Shown one piece after another: positions 1-8,324 of a stretch of 47,628 nt of DNA (positions are counted from its first letter, which is position 1; the number at the start of each line of letters is the position of its first letter). The DNA is from Massilia sp. CFBP 13721 (GTDB lineage Bacteria; Pseudomonadota; Gammaproteobacteria; Burkholderiales; Burkholderiaceae_D), in NCBI RefSeq assembly GCF_014842025.1, contig NZ_JACYUY010000038.1, forward strand, positions 1 through 47,628. Reading direction: 5' to 3'. Made by a program: the position numbers and the translations under genes. A model generated the notes under the pieces. The model did no database searches. It saw only the letters and a program-made list of their open reading frames with translations, and had not been told where the DNA came from.

Positions 1-49
1 TGTGCTGAAAACTGGCGAAAAGTTCAATCCGATGCTGCACGCCGCTTGA
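1..49 (+). CDS. C-terminal tail of an unidentified protein (cut by window edge)
   Basis: The first bases read in frame 2 as VLKTGEKFNPMLHAA followed by TGA at 47-49. The peptide has ordinary codon use and sounds like a protein end, and the next gene ends head-on 33 bases later. The tail is vaguely reminiscent of IS110-type transposase C-termini, but 15 residues cannot settle a family. It may also be a chance open stretch. Confidence 0.3.
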   Translation, partial: VLKTGEKFNPMLHAA

Positions 50-81
50 CAGCCATAACAGTATCTACGTATCGCGGCAAA

Positions 82-1419
82 TCATGCTTCGGCCAGGTCG
101 ACGATCCGGTAACTGGCCTGGCCCGCGGCCGTATCGACCGTGACGAAGCTGCGTGCGCGGCCCGGCGCTGCGCCGAGGCGGTACAGCCTGGCGCTGCCGG
201 CCGGGATCAGCAGCTCGACCCGCGTCACCACGTAGCCGGTGTGGCGGCCATCCTTCGCCGCGACCAGCACATGGCCGGCCGCCGTGGCGGGATGGTCCGG
301 GCGCAGGTCGACCAGGGGCAGGGCGGCGCCATTCCACTGCATCGTCGCGCCGCCGCTGCCGGCAGCCAGCGGCACGATCTGCGCGACCGCGCCGATCGGC
401 GTCGCCGCCCGCTGGCCGGCGGCGAACACGATGTAGGCGTCCTCGTTCGGCACGCCGCCATCGGGCGCGGCGCCGGCCGCCGCGCCGCGCCCGTCCGGCT
501 TGCTCAGCAGCGCTTCCGGAAAGCGTGCGAACAGGGAGGCTGTATCGAGCAGCCGTACTTCCTGGCCATCGGCGTCGTACACGGCCGTGACGAGACCATC
601 ATCCCTGCCGGCAGCGAATGCTTGCAGCGCCAGTGCGGCGCTGACCGGCAGGCCGAGCGCCAGGCCTTTGTGTTCGAGCACGGCCAGCAGGGGCGCCTGG
701 GCCGCATGCGGCAGGCCGGCCAGGGCGCCGCTCGCCAGCATGGGCAGGTGACGGCCGCGCCACCGGCACCAATTGCCGTCGATGCCGGTGCCGAACTGCT
801 CCAGCGCCGGCATGCGCATGACTTCGACCAGGTCGCCGGCAGGCACGCCGAGCCGGGCGCCGTCCAGCTGCAGCAGCGCATAATTGACCTCGGCAGCACG
901 CCCGGCAGGCGTTTCGGCCTGGACGATATCGGCGCGCGCTTCGTACGGTTCGACCTGATGCCAGCTGGCCGCGAGCGCGGCCAGGCGGCCGACGTCGAGC
1001 ACGCTCAGGATGGCGTCGCTGCCCGGCACCCGCGCGGCGCTATGAAACACTTCTTCGGCGTGGTCGTCGTGATGCAAGCGCTTGACGTCCGCGCAGGCTA
1101 CCTCGATGAGTCCATCGACGCTGTCGACCTGCAGGCCGAGGGTGCGGCCGTCCTGGTGCAGGACCAGGATGCGCGCGCTGCCGAGGCGTTCGGCACCCGT
1201 CCGGCCGACGTCGACCCAGCGCGCCAGGTCGACCACCGGCACCAGCGCACCCTCGTGCAGCACGACCCCGCTGAGCGCGCCCTGGCGCCTTGGCAGCAGC
1301 GCCTGCCCGGCCGGTACCGGAATCGCCTGCATCACGGCGTCGACCGGGATGCCGAGGCGCACGGCGCCGAGCGCGGCGGTGGCAAGGTGCAGGGCGGGAT
1401 CGGCAAGGGGAGCACCCAT
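82..1419 (-). CDS. CheW-like chemotaxis coupling protein with three CheW domains
   Basis: This 445-residue protein has three CheW-like beta domains in series, at roughly residues 12-155, 175-310 and 345-445. Each shows the pattern of a small-residue beta strand, a PLVDLR-type strand (for example 'VPVVDLARW', 'ALPLVDLRP') and a closing strand. CheW proteins link chemoreceptors to the histidine kinase CheA in the cytoplasm. A classical CheW has one such domain and about 160 residues, so this is an expanded scaffold-type version. It starts 3 bases after the stop of the multi-PAS chemoreceptor and is very likely translationally coupled to it, which suggests a dedicated receptor-coupler pair. No cheA or cheY lies in the window. 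The CheW fold is well supported; the function of three copies is inference. Confidence 0.85.
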   Translation of the reverse strand: MGAPLADPALHLATAALGAVRLGIPVDAVMQAIPVPAGQALLPRRQGALSGVVLHEGALVPVVDLARWVDVGRTGAERLGSARILVLHQDGRTLGLQVDSVDGLIEVACADVKRLHHDDHAEEVFHSAARVPGSDAILSVLDVGRLAALAASWHQVEPYEARADIVQAETPAGRAAEVNYALLQLDGARLGVPAGDLVEVMRMPALEQFGTGIDGNWCRWRGRHLPMLASGALAGLPHAAQAPLLAVLEHKGLALGLPVSAALALQAFAAGRDDGLVTAVYDADGQEVRLLDTASLFARFPEALLSKPDGRGAAAGAAPDGGVPNEDAYIVFAAGQRAATPIGAVAQIVPLAAGSGGATMQWNGAALPLVDLRPDHPATAAGHVLVAAKDGRHTGYVVTRVELLIPAGSARLYRLGAAPGRARSFVTVDTAAGQASYRIVDLAEA

Positions 1420-1422
1420 CGC

Positions 1423-3882
1423 TCAGCGCTCCGTCGCGACGCGTTCGAGCTCCGCCAGCAGCGTGGAAACGTCCTGCGTGGCGCCGGCCTGGGCAGTGGT
1501 GGATGCGTGGATCTCGCCCACCGATTTGCTGGTGGTGGCGATCGAGTCGACGATGCGTGCGAAGGCATCCTCGACTTCGCTGGAGAGGCGCGTGCCTTCG
1601 CCGACGCGGGCCACGGTCTCGTTGATGAGCTTGGAGATTTCGCGCGCCGCCAGGGCCGACTTCTCGGCCAGCTTGCGCACTTCGTTGGCCACGACCGAAA
1701 AGCCCTTGCCGTGTTCGCCGGCGCGCGCCGCTTCGATCGCGGCATTGAACGCCAGCAGGTGGGTCTGGCCGGCGATGTCGCCGATGGTTTCGATGATGTC
1801 GTGGACGTCGCCCGACGCCTTCTGGATCGCGCCGATCGCTTCGCGCGAACGCCCCAGCAGCTTGCTGCCGGCGGCGGCGTCAAGCTGGGCACGGCCGGCC
1901 ATGTCGGCCGACTGCTGCGAGCCGCGCGCAATCGCGCCGATCGACTGCGAAAGCGAAGCGAGCACGCCGGAAATCTCCTTGACCTTGGCGCTCACCAGCT
2001 CTTCGCGGTGCACCTGGTCGGTGACGTCCATGGCGAACTTCACGACTTTATACGGCTTGCCGTTGACGTCGAGGATCGGATTGTAAGTAGCCAGGATCCA
2101 GATTTCCGCATCGTGCTTGCCGCGCCGCTTGAAGCGGCCGGACTGGAACTGGCCCTGCGCCAGGTTGGCCCAGAAGTGGCGATAGGCCGAACTCTTGACG
2201 TAGTCGTCTTCGCAGAACATGCGGTGGTGCGCGCCCACCACTTCTTCTTCGGCATAGCCCATCGTGCGCAGGAAGTTGTCGTTCGCCGACAGCGCATTGC
2301 CGCGCATGTCGAACTCGATCACCGCCTGCGAGCGCCCGATCGCGTCGAGCTTGCCCTTGATCTCGGCGGCCATGCGCTTTTGCGCGGTGATGTCGGTGGC
2401 GAACTTGACGACCTTGACCGGCTTGCCTTCGGCATCGAAGATCGGGTTGTACGAGGCGAGGATCCAGACCTGCTTGCCGTCCTTGCGGATGCGGCAGTAC
2501 TCGCCGGCGTTGAATTCGCCGCGCCCGAGGCGCTCCCAGAACGCCTGGTATTCCGCCGAGTGCGCAAATTGCGGGTCGCAGAACATGCGGTGGTGCTGGC
2601 CGCGCACGTCGGACAGGTTGTAGCCCATCACCGCGAGGAAGTTCTCGTTCGCGTGCAAGACCTTGCCCTGCAAGTCGAACTCGATCACGGCCTGGACCCG
2701 GTCGACCGCCAGGTTCTTGCCTTCGACGTCGGCGTTGCGGGTTTTCGCCGCCGTGATGTCGGTAGCGAACTTGACGACCTTGAAAGGCTTGCCGTCGGCA
2801 TCGAAGATCGGGTTGTAGGTCGCCTGGATCCAGACCGGATGGCCGTCCTTGGCCAGGCGCTTGAATTCGCCGCTGTGGAACTCGCCGGCGGCGAGGTGCT
2901 TCCAGAAGGTGTGGTACTCGAGCGAGCGGCTCCAGGCGTCGTCGCAGAACAGCGCGTGGCGCTGGCCGACGACTTCGTCGAGCGTGTAACCGAGGGTGTC
3001 GAGGAAGTTATCATTGGCATGCAGGATGCGCCCTTCGAGGTCGAACTCGATCACGGCCTGGGCGCGGTCGAGCGCCTTCATGCGGCCCGCGTATTCGGCG
3101 TTGCGCTGCACCTGTGCGGTGACGTCGGTCGCATACTTGATGACCTTCATCGGCTTGCCGTCCGGCCCGAATACGGGATTGTAGGAGGCGTTGATCCAGA
3201 CGTCGCGGCCATCCTTGTGGCGCCGCTTGTAGACGCCGGCGTGCAGTTCGCCGGCCCCGAGGTGGCGCCAGAATTCGGCGTAGGCGGGCGTGGCCGCCTG
3301 GGCCGCTTCGCAGAAGATGCGGTGGTGCTGGCCGCGCAACTCCTCCAGCGTGTAGCCCATCGTGTGCAGGAAGTTCTCGTTCGCCTCCAGGATATGGCCG
3401 TCCAGGCCGAATTCGGCCACTGCCTGGACGCGGCTGATGGCAGCGATCTTGGCCGCATTCTCGGCGCTGTGCAGCTTGGCCGCGGTGATGTCGGTCGCAA
3501 ACTTGATGACCTTGACCGGGCGCCCGTCGCCGTCGAACACCGGATTGTACGAAGCCTGCAGCCATACCGGGCGGCCATCGCTCGCAATGCGCATGTATTC
3601 GCCGCTGCAGGGGTGACCCTGGCCGAGTTCCCTCCACAGGTTGCCGTAGGCGCTCGAGGCGGCGAATTCGTCGTCGCAGAACATGCGATGGTGCTTGCCC
3701 ACCACCTCGCCGAGCGTATAACCCATCGCCTGGAGGAAGTTATGGTTGGCATGGACGACCTTGCCGCTCAAATCGAATTCGACCACGGCCTGCACGCGGT
3801 GGATGGCGTCGAGGGCGGCAAGCGCCAGGTCGCGCCGGCGGTCGGCGGCTTGCGATTGGATGGGTTCGGCGGAAGTGTGCAT
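1423..3882 (-). CDS. Soluble methyl-accepting chemotaxis protein with five tandem PAS domains (BdlA-like)
   Basis: The 819-residue protein has five PAS/PAC units of exactly about 122 residues each, starting near residues 29, 151, 273, 395 and 517. Each opens with R-x-QAV-x-EF and carries an HHRMFC-type motif (HHRIFC and RHALFC in repeats 2 and 3) and a VWIxASYNPI / VVKFATDIT end. Residues about 640-819 are a chemoreceptor signalling domain with the hairpin-tip signature (IAGQTHLLAFNAAIEAARAGE, then GFSVVANEVRKLAEKSA). There is no transmembrane segment, so it should act in the cytoplasm, like BdlA and Aer-type sensors that read redox state or oxygen through PAS ligands. The helix after the tip is short and ends without a CheR-binding pentapeptide. 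It lies directly upstream of, and is coupled to, the triple CheW protein. The five near-identical units imply recent internal duplication. Confidence 0.93.
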   Translation of the reverse strand: MHTSAEPIQSQAADRRRDLALAALDAIHRVQAVVEFDLSGKVVHANHNFLQAMGYTLGEVVGKHHRMFCDDEFAASSAYGNLWRELGQGHPCSGEYMRIASDGRPVWLQASYNPVFDGDGRPVKVIKFATDITAAKLHSAENAAKIAAISRVQAVAEFGLDGHILEANENFLHTMGYTLEELRGQHHRIFCEAAQAATPAYAEFWRHLGAGELHAGVYKRRHKDGRDVWINASYNPVFGPDGKPMKVIKYATDVTAQVQRNAEYAGRMKALDRAQAVIEFDLEGRILHANDNFLDTLGYTLDEVVGQRHALFCDDAWSRSLEYHTFWKHLAAGEFHSGEFKRLAKDGHPVWIQATYNPIFDADGKPFKVVKFATDITAAKTRNADVEGKNLAVDRVQAVIEFDLQGKVLHANENFLAVMGYNLSDVRGQHHRMFCDPQFAHSAEYQAFWERLGRGEFNAGEYCRIRKDGKQVWILASYNPIFDAEGKPVKVVKFATDITAQKRMAAEIKGKLDAIGRSQAVIEFDMRGNALSANDNFLRTMGYAEEEVVGAHHRMFCEDDYVKSSAYRHFWANLAQGQFQSGRFKRRGKHDAEIWILATYNPILDVNGKPYKVVKFAMDVTDQVHREELVSAKVKEISGVLASLSQSIGAIARGSQQSADMAGRAQLDAAAGSKLLGRSREAIGAIQKASGDVHDIIETIGDIAGQTHLLAFNAAIEAARAGEHGKGFSVVANEVRKLAEKSALAAREISKLINETVARVGEGTRLSSEVEDAFARIVDSIATTSKSVGEIHASTTAQAGATQDVSTLLAELERVATER

Positions 3883-4129
3883 GAAATCTCAGGCAAAGAA
3901 GGGGTGCCCATGCGCCGGCATCAGCCTGGCGTGGGTGCGATATGCATGGCGCGCGCCATGCCCGGGGAGAACGGTGAAACGCAAACAGGAACGGCCGGAT
4001 GCGTGGCACGGGTCAGGCGGCGTCGACTCAGCCGTCTTGTTCTCAGTTTGATCAATTTCTAATAGGAAACAGGATTGTATCTTTTGACTATACCGGTTGC
4101 AATCGTCAATATACACAAATCCATGAGTG

Positions 4130-4154
4130 TTGCCGTTTTTCAACAATACGGCAA
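4130..4154. other. Inverted repeat in the 296-base gap upstream of the chemoreceptor
   Basis: TTGCCGT (4130-4136) and ACGGCAA (4148-4154) form a perfect 7-base inverted repeat with an 11-base spacer. It lies between the end of the phosphoesterase gene and the chemoreceptor start. The surrounding stretch, about 4040-4178, is clearly AT-richer than its neighbours and probably holds the chemoreceptor promoter. There is no T-run after the repeat on the minus strand, so an operator or weak terminator are both possible. Confidence 0.35.
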
Positions 4155-4178
4155 TGAGGACAGAAGAGAGGCAGCTCC

Positions 4179-5006
4179 CTAGACCGTAATGACCAGTTCC
4201 GGCCGGAAGCCGTCCTGCTCGCCCTTGCTCAGGTAACCGAGCGGATTGGCGACCACGCGGCAGGACCAGGCACGCCCGTTCTCGACGCCCGTCGCAACGT
4301 AATCGTTCAGGCAGTGCAGGTGCCCGTGCAGCCACAGGTCGGCCAGCGGGAACAAGGCGTCGAGCGCGTTGCAGAAGCCCGCGGTGCCGGGCGTGACGCC
4401 GTAGCGCGGGTCGGCGCTTTGCAGGCTCGGGGCGAAGTGGGTGACCGCCACCGTCACGCCGTCGAAGGGCACGGCCAGCGCGGTGCGCAGCCAGGCCTGG
4501 CAATCGAGCGCCATGGCGCGCCAACCGTCGGCCAGCACCGGTTCGCCGTTGCGCAGGGTGGTGTTCTTGTTCAGGTAATAGTTGGCGGCGCGGAGGGCTT
4601 TTTCGCGCAGTTGCAGCTGCCTGGTCAGCTCGTGTCCTGCGGCGAGGGCGTCGAAATCGGCCCACAGCGTAGTGCCGACGAAGCGCACGTGGCCGATCGT
4701 CACTGTCTCGCGGTCGAGCCAGGTGATCCCGAGGCGTTCACAGGTAGCGCGCAGGCGCATGTACGTTTCGTCGAAATCGAGGCCGTCGAATTCGTGGTTC
4801 CCAGGGATGAACAGCACCTGCGCCGTTGTTGCGCCAAGGGCGGGTGCGAAGCGTTCGAGGCCGAAGTCGGTGCCTGTCAAGCGCGAGCCGGCCTGGTAGG
4901 AGCCGATGTCGCCGGCGAGGACGATGACGTCGAGGTCGGGGGCGAACGCGGGCTGGAAAGCCGGATAGCGTTCGAGGTGGAGGTCGGAAAACAGCTGGAT
5001 GCGCAT
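4179..5006 (-). CDS. Calcineurin-like metallophosphoesterase
   Basis: The 275-residue protein shows the ordered metal-binding motifs of the calcineurin-like phosphoesterase fold: DLH at residues 8-10, GDIG in the mid-30s, GNHE near 70, TH near 190 and GHLH near 230. Members hydrolyse phosphomono- or diesters with two metal ions. No signal peptide is visible, so it is cytosolic. The start was set at MRIQLFSDLH because upstream in-frame sequence is low-complexity and non-conserved, and the motif normally begins within ten residues of the N-terminus. It is divergent from the oxidoreductase gene. The substrate cannot be read from sequence. Confidence 0.88.
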   Translation of the reverse strand: MRIQLFSDLHLERYPAFQPAFAPDLDVIVLAGDIGSYQAGSRLTGTDFGLERFAPALGATTAQVLFIPGNHEFDGLDFDETYMRLRATCERLGITWLDRETVTIGHVRFVGTTLWADFDALAAGHELTRQLQLREKALRAANYYLNKNTTLRNGEPVLADGWRAMALDCQAWLRTALAVPFDGVTVAVTHFAPSLQSADPRYGVTPGTAGFCNALDALFPLADLWLHGHLHCLNDYVATGVENGRAWSCRVVANPLGYLSKGEQDGFRPELVITV

Positions 5007-5154
5007 GGCGGCAGTATAGCCGGATGGGCGCCGCCCCGGTGCGCGACCCGGCACTGACCCGCCGCCGTGCCGGTATCGTTCCTCAGTGTTCGCAAGCGCA
5101 CGGAAAAGGCGCGGTGGGGGCGCTAGGGTAGCGCATTGGCCAAAGGGGGAAAGC

Positions 5155-7467
5155 ATGAGCAAGGACGCGGACAAGCTACGTATCAAGCCGGCGACGATGC
5201 CGGCCGGCGGCTGGGGCTCGGTGGGCGAGGTCGCCCACATCCTGTTCGACCAGCGCGCGGCGCTCAAGGACAGCGCACTGCTGCTCAGGCAGAACAAGCC
5301 GGACGGCTACGCCTGCGTCAGCTGCGCCTGGGCCAAGCCGGCCAATCCGCACCCCTTCGAATTCTGCGAAAGCGGCGCCAAGGCCACCGCCTGGGAAACC
5401 ACCAGCAAGCGCATCGGCGCCGACTTCTTCGAGCGCCACACGGTGACGGAGCTGGAAGCCTGGAGCGACCACGAACTCGAGGGCCAGGGGCGCTTGACGA
5501 CGCCCTTGCGCTGGGACGCCGCCAGCGACAAGTACCGCCCCATCGCCTGGGACCGGGCCTTCGCCGAGATCGGCGCGCAGCTCAGGCAACTGCAGGCCGC
5601 CGAGCGCGAACAGGTCGTGTTCTACAGTTCCGGGCGCGCTTCGCTCGAAACCTCCTACATGTACGGCCTGCTGGCGCGCATGTACGGCAACAACAACCTG
5701 CCCGACAGTTCCAACATGTGCCACGAGAGCACCTCGGTGGCGCTGCAAAAGACGATCGGCGACGGCGTCGGCACCGTCGTGCTGGACGACTTCGCACAGA
5801 CCGACTGCATCTTCTTCTTAGGCCAGAACGTCGGCGTGAACAGCCCGCGCATGCTGCACCAGCTGCAGGAGGCGCGCGAACGCGGCGTGCCGATCATCAC
5901 CTTCAATCCGCTGCGCGAGCGCGGGCTGGTCAGCTTCACCAACCCCCAGTCACCCGGCGAAATGCTGAGCGGGCACGAGACCGCGATCAGCACCCAGTAC
6001 CACCAGGTCAAACCCGGCGGCGACACGGCCGCGATCATGGGCCTGTGCAAGGCGATCTTTGCGCTGGACGATGCAGCTGTCGCCGCCGGCGAACAGCGCG
6101 TGCTCGACATGGCCTTCCTGGGCGAGCATACCCACGGTTTCGACGATTTCGCCGCATCCGTGCACGCATGCGGCTGGCCCGACATCGAACGCGAATCGGG
6201 CCTCCTGCGTGCGGACATCGAAAGCGCGGCCGCCGTGTATGCGGGCGCCGGCGCCGTGCTCGGCGTGTACGGCATGGGCCTGACCCAGCACCGCAACGGC
6301 GTGCAGAACGTGGCGATGATGGTCAACCTGCTGCTCCTGCGCGGGAACATCGGCAAGCCCGGCGCCGGCATCTGCCCGGTGCGCGGCCACTCGAACGTGC
6401 AGGGCCAGCGCACAGTCGGCATCACCGAAAAGCCCGAACTGGCGCCGCTCGACAAACTGAAGGAACAGTACGGCTTCGAGCCGCCACAAAAGACCGGCAT
6501 GAATACGGTCGAGGCCTGCGAAGCGATCCTGGCGCGGGAGATCCCGGCCTTTGTCGCCCTCGGCGGTAATTTTTTGCGCGCCGTGCCGGAGACGAAGCTG
6601 ATGGAAGCGGCCTGGCGCGAGATTCCGCTGACGGTGCAGATCGCGACAAAGCTCAACCGCAACCACGTCATCCACGGCAAGGCGTCGTACATCCTGCCTT
6701 GCCTGGGGCGTATCGAAATCGACCGCCAGGCCGGCGGCGCGCAGTCGGTCACGGTGGAGGACAGCACCGCCTGCATCCACGGCTCGCGCGGGATGGCGGA
6801 CCCGGCGTCAAACGACTTGCTGTCGGAGCCGGCCATCGTCGCCGCCATCGCCAAGGCCACGCTGGATCCGAACCCGCGCGTGGACTGGGATGCCTGGGTG
6901 GCCGACTACGGCAGCATCCGCGATGCGATCGCCGAGACCTACCCGGACATCTTCCACGACTTCAATGCGCGCATGTGGACCCCGGGCGGTTTTCGCAAGC
7001 CGGTCGGCGCCGCGCACCGGGTCTGGAAGACCGAGAGCGGCAAGGCGACCTTCACGGTGCCGGACGACTTGCCGGGCGATCCGGACCTGGATGGCGGCGC
7101 TGCCACGCTGCGCCTGTTCACGGTGCGCAGCGACGGCCAGTTCAACACCACCATCTACAGCCACGACGACCGCTTCCGCGGCGTCTACGGCAGCCGCCGG
7201 GTGATCTTCATGGGGCATGCCGACATGGCGGAACGCGGCCTGGCGCAGGGCGACCTGGTCACGCTGCGTAGCGCCACCGACGACGGCGTGGAACGCCAGG
7301 TGGCCGGTCTCGCCGTCGTGCCCTACGATATTCCGGCGGGGACGATCGCCGGCTACTTCCCCGAATGTAACCCGCTGATCCCGCTCTGGCACCACGCCAA
7401 GGAGAGCAAGGTGCCGGCGGCGAAAGCAATCGACGTGCTGCTGGAGCGCAGCGGGAGCGCGCCGTGA
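5155..7467 (+). CDS. FdhF/YdeP-family molybdopterin oxidoreductase
   Basis: The 770-residue protein belongs to the YdeP branch of molybdopterin-dependent oxidoreductases, a cytoplasmic relative of the formate dehydrogenase catalytic subunit. The N-terminal CVSCAWAKPANPHPFEFCE stretch matches the cysteine motif of this branch. It is followed by the long molybdopterin-binding region (SSGRASLETSYMYG, NMCHES, RGNIGKPGAG, CPVRGHSNVQGQRT) and a C-terminal dinucleotide-binding-like domain with RSDGQFNTTIYSHDDRFRG. The ATG at 5155 follows a strong purine-rich ribosome site (AAAGGGGGA). fdhD overlaps its end by four bases, supporting a cofactor that needs sulfuration. No FeS or membrane subunit is encoded nearby, so the electron partner and real substrate are unknown; in E. 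coli the homologue is linked to acid resistance. Confidence 0.9.
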   Translation: MSKDADKLRIKPATMPAGGWGSVGEVAHILFDQRAALKDSALLLRQNKPDGYACVSCAWAKPANPHPFEFCESGAKATAWETTSKRIGADFFERHTVTELEAWSDHELEGQGRLTTPLRWDAASDKYRPIAWDRAFAEIGAQLRQLQAAEREQVVFYSSGRASLETSYMYGLLARMYGNNNLPDSSNMCHESTSVALQKTIGDGVGTVVLDDFAQTDCIFFLGQNVGVNSPRMLHQLQEARERGVPIITFNPLRERGLVSFTNPQSPGEMLSGHETAISTQYHQVKPGGDTAAIMGLCKAIFALDDAAVAAGEQRVLDMAFLGEHTHGFDDFAASVHACGWPDIERESGLLRADIESAAAVYAGAGAVLGVYGMGLTQHRNGVQNVAMMVNLLLLRGNIGKPGAGICPVRGHSNVQGQRTVGITEKPELAPLDKLKEQYGFEPPQKTGMNTVEACEAILAREIPAFVALGGNFLRAVPETKLMEAAWREIPLTVQIATKLNRNHVIHGKASYILPCLGRIEIDRQAGGAQSVTVEDSTACIHGSRGMADPASNDLLSEPAIVAAIAKATLDPNPRVDWDAWVADYGSIRDAIAETYPDIFHDFNARMWTPGGFRKPVGAAHRVWKTESGKATFTVPDDLPGDPDLDGGAATLRLFTVRSDGQFNTTIYSHDDRFRGVYGSRRVIFMGHADMAERGLAQGDLVTLRSATDDGVERQVAGLAVVPYDIPAGTIAGYFPECNPLIPLWHHAKESKVPAAKAIDVLLERSGSAP

Positions 7468-8324
7468 ACGCGGCCGAGCCCTTCCTCGCAAGCGGCGAGC
7501 ACCAGGCCCTGGACGCCACCCGGCGCGTGCCGGCCAGCCGCTGCCGGGGCGACCTGGTCGAAGAAGGCAGCGAACTGCTGGCCGAGGAGGTCCCCGTCGC
7601 CCTGGTCTACAACGGCATCGCCCATGCCGTGATGCTGGCCTCGCCGCTCGACCTGGAAGACTTCGCGCTCGGCTTCACGCTGAGCGAACGCATCGTGCGC
7701 CACCGGCGCGACGTTTACGACATCGAGATCGACCACACGCCGCGCGGCATCGCGATCGACCTGCGCATCGCTTCGGGCGCCATGGCGCGCCTGAAGGGAA
7801 CGCGCAGCGCACGCTTGGGGAAGACCGGCTGCGGCCTGTGCGGCGTCGACAGCCTGGATTATTTCGAGCAGGACGCCTGCCTGCCGGAGCCGGGCGCGCC
7901 TCGGGCCTTGAAGATGGCACCGATCGATCCGGCCGCGCTGCACCGCGCGATGGGCGAACTGGCCGCGCGCCAGCACCTGCACCAGGCCACCGGCGCCGTC
8001 CACGCCGCCGGCTGGGCCGGCATCGACGGCGCGCTGCTGTGCGTGCGCGAGGACGTGGGGCGCCACAATGCGCTCGACAAGCTGGTCGGCGCGCTGGCGC
8101 ATGCCGGCGTGGCGCCGGACGCGGGCTTTGCCGTGGTCACCAGCCGCGCCAGTTTCGAAATGGTGCAGAAGGCGGCGCGCGCCGGCTTCGGCCTGCTGGC
8201 CGCGATTTCCGCGCCGACGGCGCTGGCGGTCAGGATGGCCGAGGGCGCCGGCCTGACGCTGGCCGGCTTCGTGCGCGGCGGCAGGCATGTGGTTTATAGC
8301 CATCCGCAGCGGTTGCTGGCTTAA
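7464..8324 (+). CDS. fdhD: Formate dehydrogenase accessory sulfurtransferase FdhD
   Basis: The 286-residue protein matches FdhD, which passes sulfur from a cysteine desulfurase to the molybdenum cofactor of formate-dehydrogenase-type enzymes. The hallmark C-x2-C loop is present as GCGLCG (Cys123 and Cys126). Other family blocks are EVPVALVYNG, DLEDFALGFTLSE, ALLCVREDVGRHNALDKLVG and TSRASFEMVQKA. The start is GTG at 7464, giving a GTGA overlap with the stop of the oxidoreductase, so the two genes are translationally coupled. The 3' end overlaps the convergent HDOD gene: the four bases TTAA at 8321-8324 carry both stop codons. Confidence 0.95.
   Translation: MNAAEPFLASGEHQALDATRRVPASRCRGDLVEEGSELLAEEVPVALVYNGIAHAVMLASPLDLEDFALGFTLSERIVRHRRDVYDIEIDHTPRGIAIDLRIASGAMARLKGTRSARLGKTGCGLCGVDSLDYFEQDACLPEPGAPRALKMAPIDPAALHRAMGELAARQHLHQATGAVHAAGWAGIDGALLCVREDVGRHNALDKLVGALAHAGVAPDAGFAVVTSRASFEMVQKAARAGFGLLAAISAPTALAVRMAEGAGLTLAGFVRGGRHVVYSHPQRLLA

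Noticed and set aside
46..4062. 1338-codon open frame on the plus strand
   Set aside because: It is the antisense shadow of the CheW and multi-PAS genes. Its repeats only mirror the PAS repeats, and it has no recognisable domain or ribosome site.
4179..5297. Longer 372-residue form of the phosphoesterase
   Set aside because: The extra 97 residues are low-complexity, run across the divergent promoter region and precede the normal MRIQLFSDLH start.
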